From Physocladia obscura (taxonomy: Eukaryota; Chytridiomycota; Chytridiomycetes; Chytridiales; Chytriomycetaceae), in NCBI GenBank assembly GCA_027596945.1, contig JADGJH010000559.1, positions 1 through 16,804 of the forward strand: DNA of 16,804 nt. The letters are read 5' to 3'. Position numbers and translations under genes: made by a program. The notes under the pieces are model-generated. The model was not told the DNA's origin. It did no database searches and worked only from the letters and a program-made list of their open reading frames with translations. Below, in pieces: positions 1 through 10,000 of the stretch (position 1 is the stretch's first letter; each line of letters opens with the position of its first letter).

Positions 1-120
1 ATGGGGAATTTGAAATGGACTGATTAGGCATGAAAAAGGCTATAAGAAGGCTGTTGGATTTTGACTTTTGAAAACATTCTAAAATAAAAAAAACTCTCTA
101 CCCAAAACTACTATCAAGCT

Positions 121-185
121 TAAGGCTCACAACAATCTAAGCCTTACAACTCAAAAACCAACATATCTTATGCCTGGAAGGCATA
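121..185. repeat. two neighbouring short hairpins
   Basis: TAAGGCT at 121-127 is the exact reverse complement of AGCCTTA at 140-146, with a 12-nt loop. A second hairpin follows at once: TATGCCT at 169-175 pairs with AGGCATA at 179-185 around a 3-nt loop. Both arms contain the word AAGGC/GCCTT or AGGC/GCCT. They are real inverted repeats in the sequence; whether they form in RNA or DNA is unknown. Confidence 0.55.
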
Positions 186-362
186 TAAAGCTTTTAAGTA
201 TACATGATGCAACAAGCACTGCTTTTGTTTGAATGAGCCCTTTTTCAAATAAGACAGCAATCTGTCAACATATGTAAGAGTACAGCTTGTGTAGTTGACA
301 GAGGTAACATCCTTACGGATCTCATGCTTCTAAGTCTTATTTTTCAAGTGAGTTAGAATGGC

Positions 363-379
363 AGGGCATTCCATGCCCT
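363..379. repeat. short hairpin, 7-bp stem
   Basis: AGGGCAT at 363-369 pairs perfectly with ATGCCCT at 373-379 around the loop TCC. It resembles the hairpins at 121-185 in size and in its GGCAT/ATGCC content, so the three may be copies or remnants of one kind of element. Confidence 0.5.
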
Positions 380-997
380 ACAGAAACATTGTTTCTCAAG
401 ATTTAATAAGCAATAGAAACATTCTTTATTAACTCACATAACCAACAACTGAAGTTGGCTATCAATAAACTAAAAGTGTTTTCTGTGCAAACACAGTCTT
501 TAGTTGTTGTTTGTCAGAAGATGGGTTTGAAGGCAACTTTTCTTGAATGAAAATTTCTTACTTTTAGAAAATAATGGAAACTGAAAGAAAAACTGCCATG
601 TTAGAATTCCAGAGAACAAAACTGCACAAGAAAATATTTAAATAGTGTCTCTTTTTCTTTATTTAAAAAGAAGCTTGAATAATAGAAATTTGGAAGCATT
701 ATCAAACCCACTGACAACTAAAATTCAACAGATTTGGAATTCAAGTCATAATCATAACTGAGAGACCTGAACAACTAAAAAAGGCCATCTACAGTGATCA
801 CCACACTGAAATAATGTGTAAAGATAATAAAGTACACAAGAAGTTGCATACACAATATTTCTGTATGTTTTTCAGTTGCCTCAATATTGATTAAAAACCA
901 AATTTTTAGGAAAAAAATTATTCAAATGTGAAAGACATAGTTAAATTTCATTCCAAATTCTTGATTTCACTGTGAATAGAAATAAGCTTTATATTTT

Positions 998-1017
998 TTA
1001 TTTATTTTAATAAATAA
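998..1017. repeat. AT-only palindrome, 9-bp stem
   Basis: A 9-bp perfect stem, TTATTTATT at 998-1006 against AATAAATAA at 1009-1017, surrounds a TT loop. In sequence this AT-rich such palindromes arise easily, so no function is claimed. A further 12-nt palindrome, TTCAATATTGAA, lies at 1718-1729. Confidence 0.4.
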
Positions 1018-2193
1018 TATTTCTATTTCCAATTTTATATTAACTATTATTTAACATATATACAGCTTGTATAACATATTTTATTTCTAAATCTAACACT
1101 TTAGTCTTGAACCAAAGCTCAAACTGACTTGTTTCGCACAATTACAAAAACAACCAAAACACTGAACTTCAGTATAATTCTACTACTCTAATCTATGCTT
1201 CTTGCACTTCTGGTACTTTTGGAGTTACATTTGACAACAAAAATGAAGATGCAGACACAGTACTGGAAAAACTGTATAATCTGTCAGAACCACAACAGGG
1301 CCAAAAGGCTTGCTGGGGAGATAAATATGGACAGCAATTGTAAAATTTTATGAGTAAGTTTAACCCATATTAATCTTAAAATAAAAAGTTAAATTGTATG
1401 GAAGATGTCTTGCATAAAAAGGTACAAAAAAAAATTTATGGCTACAAGTTGAATGCATCAATTTTGTTGCCTCTGAAATCTGCATTCATAATGGTTTGTC
1501 ATTTTTAGGTGAATTTTCAACAACAAATGATATAATTGAAAATAGGAGAAAGTCAGCTCCATTGGTGAAATATTGCTTTACCATTCCAGCCTGCAGGTGT
1601 CAATTTCTTCCAAAAACTATGCAATAATTTTTGAAAATGAAAGTGTCAGTATTCAGTCTTCAAAATACATGGGCCCAAATGATTTGATACAAATAGGATT
1701 AAATTGGGGCATGTATATTCAATATTGAAAAATAGTGATAATAATACAGTTATAATTTAACATTTTTTGTCTACTGCTGTTAAGGTTTCCTGAAGTTTGA
1801 AACCCTAAATAATGATTGAAGACATAATCAAACTAATTATCTTCTTCCATAATATTCTTAGTTTTAAGTTGATGATGAATTTGACCAATTGTGACATTTG
1901 TTTGTAGCCAGTTTGTTAAATACATCAGGTTTTCTCCAGTAAGTGCGGCAAGAACTTTCAAATTTACATGTTAAAAAGATGATCTTGGTAATAATAGGAG
2001 GCTTGAAGAATTTGTTGTGTTGTTTCTACATTAAAAAAACTCGTTTGACCCTGTAACTGTACAGATTGAACATTGTTTTGGTGTTTTTTAAAGCTCCAAA
2101 TGATCCTCAATCAATTCAGGAATTACACATATTCTGTCTGCTTTCTGGAGATGGTGGTGTGGTGTACAAAGAAAACGTTGGATCAGGCATTTG

Positions 2194-2263
2194 GATGGAG
2201 TTAGCAATTCAGTGATGAGCCCTGAATTGCCATTTTATAAATTCCAAAACTAAACACTCCATC
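2194..2263. repeat. nested inverted repeats (two stems)
   Basis: An inner perfect 9-bp stem joins GCAATTCAG (2204-2212) and CTGAATTGC (2222-2230) across a 9-nt loop. Outside it GATGGAGT (2194-2201) is the exact complement of ACTCCATC (2256-2263). Together they would give a two-stem folded element of about 70 nt with a 2-nt gap on the left and a 25-nt bulge on the right. It lies about 260 nt beyond the stop codon of the minus-strand phosphoglycerate dehydrogenase gene. Confidence 0.5.
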
Positions 2264-2492
2264 TCAAGTCCATAAATAATTAAACACTCTTGGCATTATT
2301 TAAATTAATGATTCTGAATAGCTAACGTATTCTGTTACTGAAAATGATAGTTGAAAAAAAAGGAGGGAAAAACAAGTTTGCCGCTACATCAAATTTAATA
2401 ACATTTAATTAAATACACCAAAAATCAACTGGTATTGTGGCACTTCATTAAAGAAATGTTTTCCAAAAATCAAATGAAGAAAAAAATCATTT

Positions 2493-2498
2493 TTTATT
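2493..2498 (-). terminator. poly(A) signal of the phosphoglycerate dehydrogenase gene
   Basis: The minus strand carries AATAAA 21 nt past the TGA stop of the dehydrogenase, in an AT-rich context. This is a canonical hexamer at a plausible, rather short distance. The cleavage site itself cannot be seen. Confidence 0.45.
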
Positions 2499-2519
2499 TG
2501 TGCAGGCAAAAACAGTAAA

Positions 2520-4281
2520 TCAATAAATGACTCTGGTCATGATGTTCTCAGGCAACGCACAGATTCCATCCACAATCGCCTGTATATTTGATTCGGTGCT
2601 CACTTCCAAATCAGCAGACAAGTAAGCAACAGATCCTTTTGAATCACAAATCTGCTTTTCGATATTACATTCGGACAGTATTTTATTTACTTGCTTGAAA
2701 AAAAAGAAAAAAAAAGGATTAAAAAAGGAAAAAGAAAAAAAAATTCAAACCCAAACCTTCAAAACTCCTGGAACATTGTGATGCACATTCACAATTCGGA
2801 TAGACTTGTTGCTCTTTGGTTTCAAATCCACTTCCGGGAAGTTCACCGACCCAAGAGTCATTCCGGTACCAAGGAACTTTACCAAAGCAGTTGCAACTTC
2901 GACACCAATTGCACTTTGCGCCTCTTCAGTTGACCCACCAATATGTGGACTAAGAATTGTGTTGGTCGCACCTGTAAGCGGGCTTTGGAAATTCTTTCCA
3001 TTTGCGAATGGTTCAACAGGAAAAACATCCTAGTTGAAATAAAAATAAAAAATATATCAATAAAAATTAGAAAAACAAAAATAAATCCTACCACAGCAGC
3101 TCCGCCAAGGTGACCAGATTTTAGTGCAGCAGAAAGAGCAGGAATATCTACCTGCAAAAAATAAGTGTCAAATCATTCGAGGTCAAAAATATTCAAAGAG
3201 CAATACCACAGTTCCACGACTCGCGTTGATCAAATAGGCGCCCTTTTTCATTGCAGCCAATTCCTTAGCATTAATCATGTTTTTTGTCTCCGGCGTCTCC
3301 GGAACGTGTAGTGAAATAAAATCAGACGTTTTGAGTAACTCTTCTAAAGATTTAAGACCAACAGCGTTCCCAAGCGGAAAGACTTGGTTCACATCGAAGT
3401 ACTTGACAATCATTCCGAATCCCTCAGCAATCACAGAAAGCTGGCTTCCAATATGTCCGTATCCAATGATTCCTAGCTGTTTTCCTTTGATTTCGTGTGA
3501 GTATGCGCCAACCTGTTTGAAATTGAAAAGATTAAAACAAAACATACGATATAAAAGGAGGGACAACTTTGAAAAGCTCACTTTGTTCCAAATACCGGAA
3601 TGCATTTCAGTGTTTCTGTCAGTGACTTGACGCGAGAGACCGATCATTTCACCCAAAACCAGTTCCGCTAAACGTAACATTTAGACACACTTTAGCTTTC
3701 ATTCAAAATTTTCTTTCTTTTTTCGTCAAAAACTCAATGCTCACCAACACTGCGACTGTTGCTGAATGGAGAATTAAAGACAGTGATCTAATTCAAAACG
3801 AGATTCAATCAGCGCATAAATATGTAAAAAAAGGAAAGGAAAAAAAAAGGATTAGTTTCGTTACCCCGTGAGTTGCCGCATATTCCAAGTTGACCTGATT
3901 CGTCCCAATGCAAAAACATCCGACTGCAACGAGATTTTGTGCCTCTTTCAAAACCTCAGCCGTAAGTTGAGTTTTGCTCCTATATTTCGCTTGAGTTCGC
4001 TTTGTTTTTTTTTGGCGAGCGACGAAATTGTTCTAAACCTGATTCCGACAGCATGCACGTCTTTAATCTTTTGTTTAAGCTGGTCTTCGGGAAGAGCTTT
4101 GGTGAAGTATTCGATTTCGTAGCCTGCTTCTTTGAGGATCTCAACTCCTGTTTGACTCACACCTGCAGTAAAACGTGGTTAGGAAACAGTTTAACTCCAA
4201 TTGCAACCAATAACAAATACCACCTTCGAGCAGAAGAACTTTGGTTTTGGGAGGAAGTTTTGTTGAAACTGGTGACGTCAT
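2520..4281 (-). CDS. SER3: D-3-phosphoglycerate dehydrogenase (9 exons)
   Basis: It oxidises 3-phosphoglycerate to 3-phosphohydroxypyruvate with NAD, the first committed step of serine synthesis in the cytosol. Exons on the minus strand: 4281-4221 (or 4224), 4162-4039, 3979-3865, 3787-3745, 3667-3582, 3512-3207, 3151-3092, 3029-2757 and 2693-2520. They give about 412 residues, close to bacterial SerA and shorter at the N-terminus than yeast Ser3/Ser33. The substrate-domain motif FNSPFSNSRSV, the NAD-binding GYGHIG (about 159-164) and the catalytic trio Arg241 (NASRGTV), Glu270 (PVEP) and His293 (SPHIGG) are all present. A C-terminal ACT domain (about 342-412, with HHNVPGVL) suggests serine feedback. 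The first intron has two phase-compatible donors, GTATTT at 4220 or GTGGTA at 4223; the second gives the family spacing LLLEGVSQT. The kinase gene ends 121 nt upstream on the same strand. The identification is secure; single splice sites are less so. Confidence 0.94.
4273..4280. promoter_or_regulatory. CRE-type palindrome overlapping the SER3 start codon
   Basis: TGACGTCA, the perfect ATF/CREB site, spans the last two bases of the ATG and the next two codons (Met-Thr-Ser). A Gcn4/AP-1 type TGACTCA lies at 4153-4159 in exon 2. Both types are bZIP targets, and amino-acid biosynthesis genes are known bZIP (Gcn4) targets in fungi. Neither site is upstream of the start codon, so a regulatory role is inference only. 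Confidence 0.25.
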
Positions 4282-4402
4282 TTTTGATTGAGAGGTTTTT
4301 TTTTTGTTATCTTTTCAACATTGCAAATTCAATGAATCTTTTTGAAACAAAACACCAAGTGGTATAACTTTCGCCCGCAAGTCTATGCTTCAAATTCAAG
4401 CG

Positions 4403-6962
4403 TTACGGCTTCTGCTGTTTCAACGACTCCAGCTGTGTCACAACCTCTTGCAGTTTTGATTCCAATAAACTTTGCCGCCCACGAAGCGTCAAATTCTCCT
4501 CTCGAAGAGCGCGATTTTCTTCTTCAAGTATTTCACTTGGTTGTATGTTCTGATATTATTTGACGCGATGCAAAATTTAGAACGAAAAAACATGAAAAAG
4601 ATGTGGAAACTCAACAGTTGCGGAAACCCCATCATCACCAGCATTCACAATGCTTGTTGCAAAGCGACTAGTAGTCGTTGTTCGACCCATCGAGGCCGTT
4701 GGCGAAGAAGTTGCACTCGTGTCCGATAGAACAGCATGTATTTCGAATCGACTCCGTTTGTCTGGAAATCTTGGTTCAGAAAATCTTCGATTCTTCAATG
4801 GAGAAATAAAAAGCGAACCATTTGAAGAGTTTTTTGCAATTGGAATTGAAGCGTTCACAGGGATTATGTCATTTGAGCTTACAATGAATCTGCTTTGTCT
4901 TGGAGAAGAACCTGCATTAGAAGTCACTGGACTGCTCCCGGAACTTGTATCTGAATTTTGCAGCTTGACTTTGTTACAAATGAGAAAAACTAAATACTAA
5001 TTTTTGGACAATAAATGTAAAGTTCTTTTACCGTCCAATATTGCACCTTCAGAATTTTCGATGTTTGGTTTTTTCGGCTGTTCAGAAACACTAAACCTTC
5101 CCTTTTTTACTTCAGATGTGGAAGGGGGTGTCTGTGCAGCTTCAATTTCGGCCAATGGAGAAGACTTCAGTGCGAGGTTCAGCTGCCCAGAAGGATTTTG
5201 AGTATTGATCGATGAGGGAATATTTGCAGGGTCTGGAGTTTCCGAATCCGATGAAAAATCCCATGAAACGCCTCGCACATCTTCTTGCATCCGAGGAAGC
5301 GTTTCTGCAATAATGAATGAATAAATTCATTCAAAATGCTCACGGCATAATATTTTCTGCATTTCTTACTTCGCGCATGAACCCTCTTCGTTATTGGTGG
5401 AAGTGCTTGTAGCAACTCTGTGGCTAAATGTTGTCGAGATTTAGCTGCAAGTTTGAAAAATGCATGCTGTAGCAATTTCTCAGCCGCTGGCCTGTTAATA
5501 TTCATATCTCTTAAGCAACACGTCTTCTATTTTTTAACAGTCAAAAAATTAAATAAACCTTTTCGAAGGATCTTTTTGCAAACACGAATCTATCAGATCT
5601 TTGAACGATTTCGCGTATTTATGATATGAACGTTCTCGATCGAGGGTCGGGGGCTCGTTTTGTAGAGTTAGCATCATGACCTGCATTTCGTGTCAATATT
5701 TTTTCTTTTTGCCAGTTAAAGAAAACGAAGAAGAAAACCTTAATTGGAGGATATTTTGCGAATGGTGCATGACCAGTCGCAAGTTCTAAAGCCGTTATTC
5801 CGAAACTCCAAATATCAGCCTTATAGTCATATCCCGTTTGCTCCATAACCTCTGTAAATAGCATTAAATAAAATATATGAAGGAAAAACAGTTTCTTACC
5901 CGGCGCCATCCAGCATGGTGTTCCCACAAAAGTTTTTCTGATAACAAAGTTTTGTGTCAAACAGGTCAATTAACAAGTTAAAACAAAAATTTCGGCATAT
6001 ATCAAATACAAACCTGATTCCCTTGCGTTCACCCGTTTCCATCAAACTACTGGAAACACCGAAATCAGCTAGTTGGACAAGACCATCATCATCAATTAAC
6101 AGATTTCCAGCCTTAACATCGCGATGAATGAGTCCATTTTTGTGCAGATATTCGAGTCCTTGCAATGCCTGCTTCAAAATTGTTGCAATACACACTTCGT
6201 CAATCCCATGAGGGTAAGCTGTTTTCATGATATCGAGTATACTTCCGGCACTCAAAAATGGAGTAACAATGTAGAGCATCTGTCCATTCACGAATGAGCC
6301 GTATACGGGGAGAAGGTTTGGGTGGCGGGAGAGGGACATAATTTGAATTTCGCGCTAGCAAAAAAACAAATTTAATTAATTATATAACCAGTGAAATAGA
6401 AATTTAATTATGCGGAACTGAAAAATTGATGTTACTCTTTCGGCGATTAATGTTCGAACTCAAATAAACGCTCATTTACAAGCATTTTCATTAAAACTCA
6501 TTGAGGGGTTTTAATCCTTCGATCCAAGGTTTCATGAGTATGTTGATAGCGGATAGAAAGGGAAAGAGGGAGGAACATTCAGAAAGACTCACTCTCAGTT
6601 CGTCAATCTGATTCCGTTCAAACATATCCAGCTCAATGACTTTTAATGCAACGATCTTGTTCATCGGCAAGTACTTTGCAATATAGACGATCGCCGAAGA
6701 TCCGTAACCTGAAGCAGGGATGAGTCATTTGATAAGGATTACACTTGAAATGGTAGTTTTGATCGCTGATAGCAAGAATCACGGCGATACAGACACAAAA
6801 AGTATAAAATGGGACAAGAAAGCACAGATAGTTTCAGTTACCGATTGGGTTTCCAAGTTCATAGTCCTCGAAACGCATTGAGAATGCGAATTCCTCCTGT
6901 TGCGGAGTAGAAGAGGCCGGCGCAGGATTGATGGTTGCGGAGCCAGATGCAGGAATCGACAT
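4403..6962 (-). CDS. STE20-family protein kinase, OSR1/SPAK/Fray-like (10 exons)
   Basis: A Ser/Thr kinase of the GCK-VI (Fray) class; animal relatives act in volume and ion-transport signalling. Minus-strand exons: 6962-6842, 6708-6593, 6354-6014, 5937-5900, 5851-5739, 5680-5559, 5491-5370, 5304-5032, 4968-4616 and 4549-4403, giving 581 residues. The kinase domain runs from about 34 to 300: glycine loop IGYGSSAIV (40-48), ATP-binding Lys63 (VALK), HRDVKAGN (156-163), DFG (176-178), activation loop [13 protein letters not shown] with Thr195 in the place of the WNK-phosphorylated Thr185 of OSR1, and [21 protein letters not shown]1-like stretch follows ([10 protein letters not shown], then [10 protein letters not shown]), then a Ser/Pro-rich, probably disordered tail, then a charged leucine-zipper-like helix (about 540-578). 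I see no CCT (OSR1_C) domain. The last intron donor (GTTGAG at 4615) is the least certain; GTTTCC at 4627 also keeps phase. Intron 2, at 238 nt, is unusually long here. Confidence 0.9.
6721..6727. promoter_or_regulatory. Gcn4/AP-1 type site in intron 1 of the kinase gene
   Basis: TGAGTCA occurs inside the first intron (6709-6841) of the kinase gene, about 120 nt downstream of its exon 1. Further copies of TGASTCA lie at 4153, 8129 and 13777. By rough count about two copies are expected by chance in a window of this size, so this is recorded as a sequence match only. Confidence 0.15.
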
Positions 6963-7032
6963 TTTACGCAATAGCGGATTCATTCAAGTTTAAGTTGATT
7001 GGAATCGTGAGACGTTTGTTGCACTGGTGATG

Positions 7033-7057
7033 AAAAAAAAAAAAAAAAAAAAAAAAA
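7033..7057. repeat. A25 homopolymer between SREBP and kinase genes
   Basis: An uninterrupted run of 25 A on the plus strand (T25 on the sense strand of both genes) fills a quarter of the 104-nt gap between the SREBP stop codon and the kinase start codon. Long poly(dA:dT) tracts are known to exclude nucleosomes in fungal promoters, and this one lies about 70-95 nt upstream of the kinase ATG. The run length may be affected by sequencing error. Confidence 0.6.
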
Positions 7058-7066
7058 TTGGTCGTC

Positions 7067-10000
7067 TCAAATCAATTGCTGCACAACGTTCATCCACCCC
7101 ATCACACATTTTACTGAATCTCCATTCGACATACTCTTACTCCCAATCACATTTTTCCGCGCAATTGCAGGTAAAACAATCCTCATCCTTGCAACAGCCT
7201 TGACAGAAATACCTTCACACCTTTCCAATCCACCAGTCAAAGTCTCAAGCAACCAGGACAATGAAGCAAACTCCACCGTGGCAATTAAGCGCTCGCAATC
7301 ATCCATAGCTCGCTGTGAATATATTGTACTGCTGTATAAGCCGAGTAAATCGTCGAGTCGTGTTATCGCTTCAACTGCAAGTTCAAATTTTCCGCACCGT
7401 ACCATTGCGCTTGTAAATAGCGCCAAAGAGCTGATTTTCGTGCTTAAAAGATTTTTCCGCTCGCCAGTTGTTTCGGCAGCAGCCAGAAGTTTTGTCCATG
7501 ATTCGGTGATGTAATGGGGCACTGGCAAACTCTGCCTCCAGCATGCCATCATGGTGAGTGAGGCTGCCATAAACGCGGCTTTTGTGTCACCGATTGTAAG
7601 AGCTTCGTTGTGGTGCTGTAAGAATGTCTCAATGACCTCTGTTGACGGAATAGTTGGTTGTACTCCATGTAGCACAGTCGGCGACGGAGATGCATCTTTT
7701 GTAGTCAGGATAGACGAAGATGATGCAGCAAAGTCGTCAAGAATCTGTGGAATCAGCGTTGACTCTGAGAACGCAAACAATGTTTTGAAGAGTGCCGATG
7801 GTGTAGCTGTTTGCTGCATTTTCGAAGATTCTTCAAAACACGCGATCCAGCAATCGCTTTCAAAATATTCCGTGGCATATCTCATTGTCCATAATGAGCC
7901 ACTGTCTGTGGCGGTTTCCATCAACCAACGTGGGATATTCGCGTGCTTCATTTCTTCATCACCTTCGACAATAATTTCGTGAATAACTGCCAAGCCATCA
8001 TTCCAGAGCCAGCCAGCAAGCGAATTGATGGCTACAGAGAAGAAACCAGATGAGCTTCTTTTCGATGAGAGTTTGAGAATCATTGCGCATGTCAATTTGA
8101 TTTTAGACATTTCAATCGATGAAATAGCTGACTCAGCCATAGAAGCATGCGAAAGCGCTACGAGAGATATCTTGAAGAGTTGTATAGAAGATACAGTATC
8201 TCCTGAAAAATGATAAAAACTGTAAGATAAATATAATAGAGGAAAAAATTACCAATGGCCAATTCATCCAAGATACGGATACTTGTACGGCAGACAGCCG
8301 CATGCCATTGGCGAGTTTTATTTCGACGCCCGATACTGGCCAAAGCATCAACAGTACATCCAAATCCAAAAACAAAGCAAGACACAAAACGACACAGTTC
8401 AATGGAAACTTTGAGAATCGAACACGAAGAAGAAATTGATGTGGGAAACGTTGCTTGCAATGCAAGTTGACGGAGTTGATCCATTGCAGAACCCTTCGCA
8501 CTCTCAGATTTTGGAACCCTTTTCGCGTCAGCCTTTTTTCGCGTAACAAACCGGAACAAAGCAATAACAATTTGACCGATTCCAAAAAGAACAACAAGAA
8601 GCTTCAGCATCCACCTGTATGTTTTTTAAACAACAGATTAGAGCTTGGATAAAAATTCAAAGCCAATAACAAACCAAGCACCAGCTGCCATCAAAAGAGA
8701 AAAATTGTTATTCAACTCAAACCCCGCAAGTTGAATTTTTGCGACTGGAGCCGCATCAACTCTGCCCAATACTTTTCCAACTACATGCTCATGCAAAAAT
8801 CCATCACCAGAAATATCAAATGGAGAAGGCGCATACAACACGGACGCAGACATAAACATCATGGCAAGCATTTGAACACCATTTTTTGCGGTTGATTGTC
8901 CGTTGTAGTTTCCAAAATCGAACAAGTAGTTGAATATCGATTGGCCAGCATCATTTTCGTTTGACAAAGAAGTTTCTGTGATGCTGTCAACAACTATTTC
9001 TGAATTACTCACTCCAAAAATTCCATTCATTGGATTTCCCATAAACAAGCCGCCAAAGGCATTTTCGGGGGATATTGGAGTTGGCGATGTCATTCCGTCC
9101 GATGGGACTGATGGTGGAGGTGATGTTGATAAAGACTTGAAAGCTTCAACCGAAGCTGCAGCCGCTGCAGCCGCTGCAGCTTGATATTGCTGTTGAATTG
9201 CGAGCCAATTTTGAATTTGTTGCTGTTGTTGCTGCATGAGTGCAATTCCTGTTCCTAGTCCATTTGCCAGTGCAGTCACAGGGTCAACTTTTTGGACACC
9301 GTCTGGATCGACTTTTTGCCGTTTATTATTGGCTGTTACCGAAACAGGAGATTGTGCATTTTTACTGGTCGCGGGAGCAGGCGAAATTACGGGCATTGGT
9401 AATGATGCGAAAAACTCTTTAATCAAAACATCTCCATTAGTCCCGAATGTTTGACTGACACGCAATTTGAATCCGTCCATTTGCTCTTTCAGATTTCTCA
9501 CTTGGTCTTCAAGTTCATGAATATATTCGGTTGCCTTTTTGAGAATAGTTCCTTTGTTGAGCCTGCTTCCCGAACTTGCACCCTGTTCGTCGTCACTGCC
9601 AAGGTCTTCACCTTCTAAGGCAACCTGTTTAGATTTCTTTGACGTTGCAGGGCCAGTTGATGGCTGATTCAATGCCGGGACAGAGTCTCTCAATTCGGCA
9701 ATGCGCTGGTTCAAATTATTTCTGTAGCGTCTTTCGATTACATTGTGTGTAACTCTACGAGGATTCTTTGCGTCTTCGGTCAGAGTTTCGGATGATGCTG
9801 CGTCGGCGGAATTCGCACCAGCGACGGACGCAAGAGCACCAGTCACGCTCCGAAGAGCTTCAGATGCGTCAGACGGAATCACAGAACCTTTTGTCGAGGG
9901 TTTTGTCTTGGCAGATTTCTCTGTCGGAGGTCTTCCGCGCTTGCGCTTCGCTGGTTGCGGTGCGGTTGATTCCGATTCGGCGGCTAGTGATTCAATCAGC

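Larger units (their letters stand above)
1..2519. other. AT-rich region without a recognisable gene
   Basis: I see no open frame of useful length, no exon with recognisable protein similarity and no tRNA-like or rRNA-like segment on either strand. The sequence is AT-rich with many short A and T runs. What structure exists is a set of small perfect inverted repeats (listed separately at 121-146, 169-185, 363-379, 998-1017, 1718-1729 and 2194-2263). The last part, from about 2440, is the 3' flank of the phosphoglycerate dehydrogenase gene on the minus strand. An eroded mobile element or a non-coding transcript cannot be excluded by eye. Confidence 0.6.

Noticed and set aside
1..2519. CRISPR-like or tandem repeat array in the left spacer
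   Set aside because: No regularly spaced direct repeats are present; only isolated short inverted repeats and simple AT-rich sequence.
6440..6480. tRNA-like B-box (GAGTTCGAAC) in the long kinase intron
   Set aside because: Only the TTCGAA core fits. The required GGTTCGANTCC context, an A-box at the right distance and an acceptor stem are not present.
7551..7982. 143-residue plus-strand open frame within the SREBP gene
   Set aside because: It is antisense to the long last SREBP exon, which is phase-consistent with the rest of the gene. The antisense translation shows no recognisable motif.
9155..9180. GCTGCAGCC repeats as a regulatory array
   Set aside because: They lie in a coding exon and simply encode the poly-Ala tract of the SREBP.
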